A DNA stretch of 64,000 bases from Porphyra umbilicalis. Taxonomy: Eukaryota; Rhodophyta; Bangiophyceae; Bangiales; Bangiaceae. Of the stretch, positions 1 through 8,538 are shown piece after piece. The notes beneath the pieces were generated by a model that was given only the letters and a program-made list of their open reading frames with translations, did no database searches and was not told the DNA's origin. How positions within the stretch are numbered: position 1 is the first letter of the stretch; each line of letters begins with the position of its first letter. The stretch covers positions 1 through 64,000 of the forward strand of contig KV918790.1 in assembly GCA_002049455.2 (NCBI GenBank), given 5' to 3'. A program made the position numbers and the translations under genes.

Positions 1-1252
1 AGGACACTCGATACTTTTCACACGAAGGCGAAAAAAAGGCGAACTCTCAATTGAAAAACGGCCGCAGACTGAAAGCCACGACGGTGGCGCCAACCACCAG
101 TGGTTGGCGGGTACACCCGCGGCGGAGACGGGCGATCGCTCCCACGGCAGTTCCCCCCATGCGGGCATCCTCTTCCCGGTGCTCCACTTCCCACCCAGCC
201 CCATCGATCCCAGACGAACCCTGCCCGCCTCGCCTCGTCACCCGCCGTCGTCGCCACCGCCGCCGCTGCCGCCGCCGCGACTACAACCGCCGCCACCGCC
301 GCTTCCACGCCGTCTGCACAGAGGCAAGCAGCCATCCTCCTCTCTCCCCACGCACATGATCGCCCCCCCCCCCACCTGGCGGCGGATGGCGCCCCCTCCG
401 CCCCCCTCCCCCCCCCCTGCCATTCCCGCGGTGTCTCCACTCACGCCCTCCCCGTGCAGTACTCTACTGCCAGGGGCACCCCCTCCCACAGCGCGCGGCG
501 GCGCACCCGCACCGGCGATAGCCGAACCGTGCAATTCGCCCCCTCTCGGCGAGCCCCGGGTGGCGACGCCGCGCCGCCGGCGCGTGGTACTTTCCGGCGG
601 GATTGTGTCCGCCCAGCGGCCGACCCCCGTTCGTCGACGGCCGTCTCTCGCCGCCGCTCGCGGCTGTTTTGCGCCGCCCCTCGCGGCCGTGTCCCGGTTC
701 GGCGGCCGTGATGGTGGCGGCGGTGGCGGTGCCACCGGCCGGACCCGACGCGGGGCGGCGGCACCAGCAGGGAGGGGGTGGGCGGGCGGCAGCGCGCACG
801 CACCACCGCCGCCACCGCCGCGACGTGCTCGGCGAGCACGCGGAGGGCGTCACTGACGACGCCCATTCCACGAGCGTGGAACCCTTCGCAAGCCCGAAGC
901 CCAAAGGTGTATCTCACGCATGAATACAGTGCGTTCTCGTTATTGCACTCTGCCCAATTTTGCCGGTCCAGAACAGGAACAAGAACAAGAACGGTAGTTT
1001 CATATTCAAATATAAGTTTCCATGTTTCGTGTAAGTCCCTAAAAAGCCTCCATCCAATTGAAGTCACGAACAAGGTGGTCTGCCGGCGAAATCAGACCGA
1101 GCTCGTCGTCGGCGCTCGACGTCGGCGCTCGACGTCGGCGCTCATCGACACTACCGACGACCATCGGCACCAGCCGCGCCCCCCTCCCGAAGCGTGCCAC
1201 GGCCTCGCACCTTGCAACATCCACGCACGCGTGCGTTTTTCCGCGTCGCACC
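1..1252. other. GC-rich low-complexity stretch without a supported gene
   Basis: Several long open frames overlap here on both strands between about 50 and 900, but all are Pro/Arg/Ala/Gly-rich and none shows a recognisable domain. Stop-free frames are expected by chance at this base composition. On the minus strand a start near 868 opens a more protein-like N-terminus (MGVVSDALRVLAEHVAAV), so an unrecognised minus-strand gene is possible. From about 905 to 1250 the composition drops and the sequence looks like an upstream region of the following gene. Confidence 0.4.
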
Positions 1253-2621
1253 ATGTCTTCCAATGACGCCGACACGGTCTCTGCTGCAGGAGCGGGCAAT
1301 GCAGGTAAGCACATCCCCGATTGCATCTATATCACCGTGCTTGCATGGCTTTCGGACTGCTGTGGCTCGCAACCGTATGGTCGCGCGGCTTTACAGCTCG
1401 TCACTCTTTTCAGGTTGGACGTTATCTAACTGGTTCTGCCATGATTTTGGCCTTTCTTGTGGCGCTGTCTTTTGTGTGTTTCTTCTGATTGAATGCATGC
1501 CGGTTTTCTTGTGCCTCAAAGCAGCACGTAAAGTCGTGCGGAGGTGTGGGGTCTGCCGTCTCGATGGTCACATGGCCCCGCGCTGCCCCATCAAATACAG
1601 AAGCAACGTCAAGTGCGGCTGCAAGAAGCGCTCGTGCGGGAGGTGCTCGGCCGCCTGCGATGTGTGCGAGGAGGTCGGGTACGAGCCAGACAACGTTGAC
1701 GTTTTATTTCAAGGAGGTGCGGCCCCTCGCTGGTCGTGCTCTTCATTTGAGATGGGCGCTATGCAAGCGCGCCTGCAGCCGAAACTGCGGGAGATCGTCC
1801 CCACCGTACGCGAGCAGACCAACGCGACCCGCGGGCACTAGCGCACGCTTGCCGAAATGACGCCCAAGGACGGTGATCATCTGGATTTGCACACTCGGCA
1901 ATCAAACTTTATCGATTTGACGGGCTTGGGCGGAGCGGCCGCATCCCCGGCGGTGCGGACGGTGGGACGCGTTGCGGCCGTGTTGCAAGACGAGGGCTCG
2001 TCCCGTCCGGCGGCGCGCGCCATGGGGGCCCTTGCTGCTGATGCAGCCGCCCATCCGACCGGCGGCTCGGCTTAAGCCGTACCGGGCCCCCTGGGGACAG
2101 CTGTAGAGGAAGGGGGCCGGGCAGCGACCGTCTTGACGTCTCTGGAGGAGGCGTTCAAGAACGCGCCGAAGTACTCGGCGAGCACCCGCTCTGGCGCCCG
2201 GCGCCGCAACAAGGAGGCCGGGCTGAGCGGCGGCCGCTCGCTCGCTGTGGAGGAAGTTTTGGGCAGCTCAAGCCCTTTCTTCCACGTCAAAGGGAAGGAG
2301 CTGAAGCGAGCCGCTCAGCGGTACGTGGCGCTCCCGGAATGCCCCGAGCTTTCTAAAGTTAGGGCGGCCATGGCACAGTTTATGAGGCCGGGAAGGATGT
2401 ATACGGGTGCATCTGTCACGTGTCGCGAGCTCACTCGGGAGCACGTGTGCAACGAGCTGATGGAGTGTGCGGCGAGTGTGTGTCTAACCCTGCCGGCCGT
2501 GCTTGCCTCTATGCGCCAGTTCATTACTGAACTGCGCCTAGGCGACGACGACATGAGCCGCTTTTTCGAGGACCCGATGCCTGACTCCACTGGGGAGCAG
2601 TCTCGTCCTTCGAGCAGATAG
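1253..2621 (+). pseudogene. Cys-rich hypothetical protein, probably decayed
   Basis: I do not recognise the family. The first exon starts at ATG 1253 and ends at 1304 before a GTAAGC donor. The second begins at 1522 or 1525, where a tandem acceptor keeps the same frame either way. The second exon encodes a dense Cys cluster (RCGVCRLDGHMAPRCPIK, then CGCKKRSCGRCSAACDVC) that could bind zinc. The same frame then runs to a stop at 2621 through an Arg-rich middle and a helical C-terminus, but it is crossed by in-frame stops at 1839 (TAG) and 2073 (TAA). No frameshift is needed to connect the parts. Either the gene is dead by two nonsense changes, or short introns of length divisible by three remove the stops. 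A GTACGC at 1806 could be a donor, but the resulting intron would be implausibly short. Confidence 0.45.
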
Positions 2622-2891
2622 ATTACAACCACTCGGCCGCAATAGAACAAGCTGCACAATGTCCACCCATTGCAACAAGCAAAACGACCATTCCCCTCTC
2701 TCACTAGAACATCTCGCAGGCGCGCACCGCTTCTCAAGTGTTCTCAAGCACCATATGAGCACTCAAGTTCCCAGGTGACAGACCCGAGAAACAGTTCAAG
2801 CAAGGCAATCAGGCTCCGCAAGCATGCCAGGGTCCGGGCAGACAGAGCGCGGAAACAACATGACCGGTCTATATCAGGGGATGGCGCAAAC

Positions 2892-3393
2892 AGAACGTGC
2901 TCAAAAACGCGTTTTGACAGCAGAGACGGGCTCAGCACACGTTTTATGTCCCTGCTCGTATAGGGGGACCTCCCAAATATGCGTCATAGCGACGGCCCGA
3001 AGTTGGTCACTTTGTCGCATGTGTGTCGCAGGGGGTAGAAAGGGAAATCAGCATAGCTCTGGCTGTGGGCTGCTGTTGGCGGTGCTCTCGTCACAAACAG
3101 GACCGATCGGGCCTCTGGACTATCCTTTCTTTGGGAGCTCGCCGAGCTATTCTGTCTTCAGATGCAACTAGAGGGATCCCACAGCTTCAATACAAGCACA
3201 CAAGCACCGCCAACAGCAGCCCACAGCCAGAGCTATACTGATTTCCCTTTTGACCCCCCGCGACACACATGCGACAAAGTGATCGACGCTTTGGGCCGTC
3301 GCTATGACGCGTATTTAGGAGGTACCTCTATACGAGCAGGGACATGAAATGTGTGCTGAGCCCGCTTCTGCTGTCAAAACGGGTTTTTGAGCA
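2892..3393. repeat. Fold-back element with about 195-bp inverted arms
   Basis: Bases 2892-3086 are an imperfect reverse complement of 3203-3393, separated by a spacer of about 116 bp. Both arms carry the GCACCGCCAACAGCAGCCC block and the GTCCCTGCTCGTATAGG block in opposite orientation. No coding function is seen. The right arm is also part of the tandem array that follows. Confidence 0.75.
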
Positions 3394-4040
3394 CATCTTC
3401 CACGCGCCCCACCCCCATATTAGTCAGAAACAGGACCGAACGGGCCTCTGGACTATATGTGGCGCCTTACTATAGAATCCTCATCTAATTACTCAACCAA
3501 CCACCCTGTTTTCTCCACACCTCTCGACAGAGCTCGCTGAGCTCTCTTCAAGAGCGTGTCTAACTAAAAAAGTGATTAGATGAAGATTCTATAGTAAGGC
3601 GCCACATATTTTCTTTGGGAGCTCGCCGAGCTATTCTGTCTTCAGATGCAACTAGAGGGATCCCACAGCTTCAATACAAGCACACAAGCACCGCCAACAG
3701 CAGCCCACAGCCAGAGCTATACTGATTTCCCTTTTGACCCCCCGCGACACACATGCGACAAAGTGATCGACGCTTTGGGCCGTCGCTATGACGCGTATTT
3801 GGGGGGTCCCCCTACACGAGCAGGGACATGAAACGTGTGCTGAGCCTGCTTCTCCTGTCAAAACGGGTTTTTGAGCACATCTTCCACGCGTCCCACCCCC
3901 ATATTCGTCAGAAACAGGACCGACCGGGCCTCTGGACAATATTTTCTTTGGGAGCTCGCCAAGCTATTCTGTCTTCAGCCATAACTAGAAAAACCCCACA
4001 GCTCCAATCTGAGCACACAAGCACCGCCAACAGTAGTTTG
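3128..4040. repeat. Tandem array of an about 334-bp unit, 2.3 copies
   Basis: The phrase CTTTGGGAGCTCGCC recurs at 3128, 3613 and 3946. After removing the 149-bp insertion and its 2-bp duplication, the first two spacings are 334 and 333 bp. The third copy is partial and diverges after about 60 bp. Copies 1 and 2 are almost identical, including a 61-codon open frame at 3162 and 3646. This frame is probably fortuitous, since no other sign of coding is present. Confidence 0.75.
3458..3606. mobile_element. 149-bp MITE with TA target duplication
   Basis: The ends are inverted repeats of about 38 bp that begin TGTGGCGCCTTACTATAGAA and differ at about two positions. TA flanks both ends (3456-3457 and 3607-3608). 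The second copy of the surrounding tandem unit, at about 3936-3950, has the uninterrupted sequence, so the empty site is visible in the same window. A TA duplication suits a Tc1/mariner (Stowaway-like) non-autonomous element. No transposase is encoded. Confidence 0.85.
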
Positions 4041-5072
4041 CTCCTGCAGGGGCAAACTACTGCTACTACTGTAAGAACATATGCTGCACAGAGCAATCAC
4101 TGAAGAGCTCAGGTTGAAGAGCCTGGTCGAGAGCGAGGCCCAGAGCTTGTGTTGGCTCGGGGGCAAGATCTTGTCAGCTATATCAAATCGAGTACAGTGC
4201 TGCAAGTTCTGTTTTTTCATTGCGGTGTCAAGACGATCAGAGCTTGAGGCCGAGAGATTGGATTGGTTATTCTCATCCGATTCTTGAACTACTGTGTGCG
4301 GCTTCGACCGATGTTCGACCCCATCACATGGGGGCTCAAACAGACCAAAAGAGGAACTTCTTATGGCTGATCCCCCGACTTTTGTCCTGGGGGACAGAGA
4401 CAGAGACTGACTCTGAATAAGAGCACTCTATTGGTTTAAAACGACTGTATGAAGGCATCAAAGCCAATAAAAAGCCCACATTCGGTACCGGGACCTTTCA
4501 TCCGGCAGAACTCACTGTTTGATGCCGCTTGATCCCATTTTCTTGGCACAGAGCAAGCTGCCCACGCGAGATCGTGAGATTTTCTAATGTCTCCTTGCCA
4601 GAAGTGCAGAAAATAAGAGGAGCTGACGTTGATTTCCAGGCTGTATGGGCACATGTAAGCAATCAGAAGCACCAAGTCAGTCCCAGGGGCGCATCTGATT
4701 GGTGAAGAGAGTCGGTCCGCAAGTCAGTCTCTGTCCACCAGGACAAAATTCGGGGATCAGCAATAATGCGGAAAGATATAACAACTCATCAGCTCTAAGG
4801 CTGTGTCAGTTGATATGGTGGAATTCTGAAAAATGGCCAGTCTGGGTGGGTGATGGTTGGCCCAAACTATATGTAGGCCACTCGATGACGAGATAGCTAT
4901 CGGCCCATGAGGGCCTGCAACCTGTTCTCCAAGTGCCCCGACAGGCACTGGTCCCGGGATCCCTGCTGTCCCGGGACAGCAGGCTTTCGCTCGGAATGGG
5001 CCTTCAATGAGCACAAAGTCACCAGCTCCAGCGAAAAGTGCGGCTATTCTTGCACGCACGTGAGACTTGACC
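4041..5072. other. Intergenic DNA, nothing recognised
   Basis: Composition is more balanced than in the flanks and frames are short on both strands. There is a small palindromic stretch around 4954-4980 (CCCGGGATCC..GTCCCGGG). No gene, RNA or repeat family was recognised. Confidence 0.5.
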
Positions 5073-5077
5073 CAGAA

Positions 5078-5728
5078 TGTAGTACCACAATCTAGGGGGT
5101 TACCTCAGAAGGAGGGAAGTAACGGCCGTCTCAGCCGCTCGCGCGACACCCGCTATGGGACTCGAGGTCCGGGAAGTCGGGCCGATCGAAACGCCAAGAC
5201 ATCGAGACACGGTTTACTTGCCGGCGACGACGGTGCCTCCCACCGTCGTCGCCCTTCGTCCTAAAAGGGCGGAAACCGTCGCCCGGGCCCAATTTCCCCA
5301 AATGGGAATTGACCCGGGCCGTCACCAACCAATGCAGATAATTCCCTCCATGCATGTCAAGTCCCCCGAGGCGATCATTACAGACGAGGGGGAGAAACCG
5401 TCCCGCGCGCAACGCGCTGCACCCGCCGCGTGGCGCCCGGTCGGCCGTCGCCTGCCGCGCCCTCTCGGGCGCGCCAGCGCCCGCTCGGGCGCGCCAACCC
5501 GGCCTCCCGCGGGGCCCGCGTGCCGGGCGCGGCGGATCGGGTGCGCTCCCTCAAGTGGCCCGAGCCGGGCAGCGGGGCCGCCCCCTCGCCCCGCCATCCC
5601 GCGTCGCCAACCCGTCGGCCACCACCGCCGCTGGCGTCGCCCCCACGCGTCGGGGACCGACGTCCCCCGCCGTCGCCGTCGTCCCCGCGGTGGCCCCCTG
5701 GCGCCTAGGGGGGCCCCGTAGTACTACA
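5078..5728 (-). repeat. 3' LTR of the Ty3/gypsy element
   Basis: The repeat starts TGTAGTAC and ends GTACTACA and matches 16003-16653 base for base apart from about one difference near its end. It is the 3' LTR because pol reads toward it on the minus strand. A purine tract abuts it on the internal side. Confidence 0.95.
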
Positions 5729-5740
5729 TCCCCTTCGGCT
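5729..5740 (-). other. Polypurine tract
   Basis: Read on the minus strand, AGCCGAAGGGGA directly precedes the 3' LTR. This is the position and composition expected of a plus-strand priming tract. Confidence 0.6.
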
Positions 5741-5743
5741 GAG

Positions 5744-8329
5744 ATGGAGCCGTCCCCGGCGACGCCTCCCGATAGCCCCGTCGGGGCTCCGTCCTCCGCG
5801 CCCCTGGCGTGCCCGCCCCCGGTGGCCGCCGCCCCGGGGCCGGCGCCGGCGGCCGTCGCGCCGCCCGCGTCGGGACCGCCCGGGCGCCGCCCAACCGTCC
5901 CCGCCCGCCCGTCGGTGCCGCCGGGTATGCGGCTCCCGTACGACCCGAACGGCCGGGAGTGGCGGAAGCCGCCCCGCCCAGTGGGCGCCGCCGCCGCGAC
6001 CAGCGCCGGGGCCGGGTCCGCGGCTTGCCCGGCGGCCGCCCCCGGCGGGGGTCCCGCGGTCGTGCCGGAGGAGCGACCGCCGTTGTTGGGGCAGTCGGCC
6101 CCCGCGTTCCCGCCGCGCCCGGCGCCGCCCGACGTCCGAGCGTGGCTTGCCCCGCTGGGGCCGGCCGTGGCCTCGGCCGACTGGCCGCTCGTCAGTGACG
6201 TCTTCCTCCCGGCTCATCCCCACGACGCCGGCGAGGCCGCTGCCGTGTGGCGGGCCTTCAAGGAGTTCGCCAAGGTGGCGGGGTGCGGCACCCGGCCGGC
6301 GGCCGAGCGCGACTTCGCTTCCTTCGTCCGCTCCGTCGGGGACGGCGCGGCGTGGCTGCGCTGCATGTTGCGGTGCAACCCGGGTCGGGTGCTCTTGGTC
6401 CCGCATCCCGCGGCCGAGCTCCCGTTCGTCGCTGGCGAGGAGGAGTACGCCTACCTCGAGGATTGGCACACCCGCCTTCGCCACCGCCCTGCGGTTCCGT
6501 TCGGTCACTCCTTGGCGCTCGCCAACTTCGGGGGCGTGGGCCCCCTGATCGCCTTGGCGTCGGTGGGCCCCGCGACCGCCCCGGCGGACTTGGCGTTGGA
6601 GGCCGCGCGCCGCGCGCGCGGCGAGCTCGTAAGCGCCCGACGGGCGGGGCACGGGGCCATCTTCCTGTCCGTCCGCTCCGGCATCGCCTTGACGCCGGCG
6701 CGTGCTCCCTTGCCGCCGGCAATGGCCACGCGGTGCGCGACGCCGCGGCTGCTGACGTACGAGTACCCGCCCGTCGTGCACCAGCAGCAGTCGCTGCTTC
6801 AGGCGTTCCCGTGCCACCCTATTCAGGGCACGGCCTACGTCATGCTGACGGCAGCCATCGTGTCGGGGTTGCTGCGTGCATACCGCGAGACGCACCGCGT
6901 CTTCGAGCCGTCGCCGTGCTACTACGACTTGACGCGGAAGTTCAAGGTCGACGACCTCGCGCCGGGCGACAGCGGTGCCGCCGACGCCCTTGAGGAGTAC
7001 GATGCCATCGTGAGGGCTGTGCCCTGGGCGGCAGTCCATGACCTGCTGCCCCACCACCACGACACCACTCGTCAAGCCCCCAGCACCCTGCTGCCCCACC
7101 AAGTGGGTACTGTGGCGGACGGCCGGGGCCACTACGTTCGCGTCGTGAACGTCTTGCGGACGCCGAAGACCCCGTTGGGGGTCATGCTCGCGGAGCCGCG
7201 GCTCGCGGACGTCGCCCCGCGGGCGTTGCCCGTGACGACGGAGCCTTGGGCGATACCGGCCGGCTTCACTTCGCCCGACTCGGACGCCGTCCCGCCGTCG
7301 ACGGAGGAGGCGGCCGCGTCGGCCGCGTACCGCGCGCGGAAGCGGCGCCACGCCGACATGGCGCGCGGCGGCCCGGCTCCGCCTGTACCTCACCGCCCGG
7401 GGCCCCGGGACCCCGAGGGGGAGGAGGAGGAGGTCAGCGCCGGCGACCCCGGGGGTCCCGACGCCTACTCCCGCGGCTTCTCCTCGTCGACCCGTGTCGG
7501 CAACGCCGAGTGGGGCCCGCGAGAGGCGGGCCGCGAGGACCGAGCCAGCACGGCTCATGGCGAGCGCTGGGACGCGACATGGCGCGGCGACCGCGCCGAC
7601 ACTGTCGGTGACCGGCCCGGGCGCGGGTGGGCGTCCGAGTCGGGCGGCGGCGCCGCTGCCCCCCGTCGCGACCACGACAACCGCTGGGGGGACGGCGGCC
7701 ACGGCCGCCGTGCCGACGTGCGGGACGACCGCGTGTGGTCGGCGGCCGGTCCGGGTGACGGCCGCGGCTGTATGGCCGACGGCCGTGACGGGCCCGCGTG
7801 GCCCTCCGACGGCGGCCAGGGCCGCGACGGCGCCGCTAGCGGCTGGGGCTACGGGCGGTCCGAGTACCGCCCCGCCGGCGAAGCCGCGGCGCCCGCCGGT
7901 CCGCGCCCCGCGCGTTGGGATGCCGCCCCCGCCAACGACGGCCCCGCCGTGGCGCCGATGGAGCTCGGGGTTGCCGGTCCCATCGTGACCCCCGTTCCGG
8001 GGCAACCGGACGTCGCCTACGATTGGTGGCTGTCCGCGTCGTGGACGCCCCCTACCCCGGTGACGGCCACGGAGTGGCGGGACTCGCTGACGTCCGGGCA
8101 GGTTGTCGCCTTGTTCGGGTACGACCCGTCCATCAACTGGTCCGAGGTGGGGCCGTGCGAGATCACCGCCGCGATGGTCGAGTACGCCCGCATCGGGCTC
8201 GCCGCCGACGTTCCCCCCTGCCTGGAGCCCCCGTGGACGCGGGCGAAGCGGTTCCACGCCGCCCTGCGGCGCGTCCTACGCAAGGCGGGTCGCCCCGTTC
8301 ACGTATGGGAGTTTCGTCGTCGCGACTGA
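5744..8329 (+). CDS. Antisense accessory ORF inside the retrotransposon, function unknown
   Basis: An uninterrupted 861-codon frame begins at ATG 5744, sixteen bases inside the left LTR, and runs opposite to gag-pol. Residues 1-120 are Pro/Ala-rich. A more globular part follows (about 130-520), with blocks such as VASADWPLVSDVFLPAHPHD and FPCHPIQGTAYVMLTAAIV. A low-complexity Gly/Arg/Asp region comes next, and the end (about 760-861) is again ordered and Trp-rich (AYDWWLSASWTPPTP). I recognise no domain. The protein is not an envelope by eye: there is no clear signal peptide or membrane anchor. An AATAAA lies 67 bases past the stop, so it may be a separate transcription unit read from the LTR side. 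Extra ORFs between pol and the 3' LTR, some antisense, are known in plant Ty3/gypsy lineages, but I cannot match this one. The opposite-strand frame over the same stretch is taken to be its shadow. Confidence 0.65.
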   Translation: MEPSPATPPDSPVGAPSSAPLACPPPVAAAPGPAPAAVAPPASGPPGRRPTVPARPSVPPGMRLPYDPNGREWRKPPRPVGAAAATSAGAGSAACPAAAPGGGPAVVPEERPPLLGQSAPAFPPRPAPPDVRAWLAPLGPAVASADWPLVSDVFLPAHPHDAGEAAAVWRAFKEFAKVAGCGTRPAAERDFASFVRSVGDGAAWLRCMLRCNPGRVLLVPHPAAELPFVAGEEEYAYLEDWHTRLRHRPAVPFGHSLALANFGGVGPLIALASVGPATAPADLALEAARRARGELVSARRAGHGAIFLSVRSGIALTPARAPLPPAMATRCATPRLLTYEYPPVVHQQQSLLQAFPCHPIQGTAYVMLTAAIVSGLLRAYRETHRVFEPSPCYYDLTRKFKVDDLAPGDSGAADALEEYDAIVRAVPWAAVHDLLPHHHDTTRQAPSTLLPHQVGTVADGRGHYVRVVNVLRTPKTPLGVMLAEPRLADVAPRALPVTTEPWAIPAGFTSPDSDAVPPSTEEAAASAAYRARKRRHADMARGGPAPPVPHRPGPRDPEGEEEEVSAGDPGGPDAYSRGFSSSTRVGNAEWGPREAGREDRASTAHGERWDATWRGDRADTVGDRPGRGWASESGGGAAAPRRDHDNRWGDGGHGRRADVRDDRVWSAAGPGDGRGCMADGRDGPAWPSDGGQGRDGAASGWGYGRSEYRPAGEAAAPAGPRPARWDAAPANDGPAVAPMELGVAGPIVTPVPGQPDVAYDWWLSASWTPPTPVTATEWRDSLTSGQVVALFGYDPSINWSEVGPCEITAAMVEYARIGLAADVPPCLEPPWTRAKRFHAALRRVLRKAGRPVHVWEFRRRD

Positions 8330-8395
8330 GGGCATCGCCCTGGCCCCGTAGGTGTGGCGCTTAGTCCGACGGCGTTCGGTCGTCTTCCGCCGTAG

Positions 8396-8401
8396 AATAA
8401 A
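8396..8401 (+). promoter_or_regulatory. Polyadenylation signal after the antisense ORF
   Basis: AATAAA lies 67 bases downstream of the stop at 8329 and before the convergent end of pol at about 8539. It would allow the antisense ORF to be transcribed and ended independently. Confidence 0.45.
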
Positions 8402-8538
8402 GCCGTGGGCTTGTCCTTAGTCCCACTCAGCGTTCGCGGCCCGTTGTGGCCCCGCCACGTCTTGGCATAGTCCCCCAAAAACCCCAGAAAAACCCATCCC
8501 CCCCCCGCCGCGCCCGGCCACCGCGCCGACCCAAGGGG

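Noticed and set aside
104-856. 250-codon Pro-rich plus-strand frame
   Set aside because: Low complexity with no start context or domain; overlapping frames on both strands are equally open.
3162-3831. Two identical 61-codon frames
   Set aside because: They are identical because the tandem unit is duplicated; no sign of selection or expression.
5705-8257. 850-codon minus-strand open frame opposite the antisense ORF
   Set aside because: Arg/Gly-rich throughout, no domain, and fully overlapping a better protein-like frame; explained by GC content.
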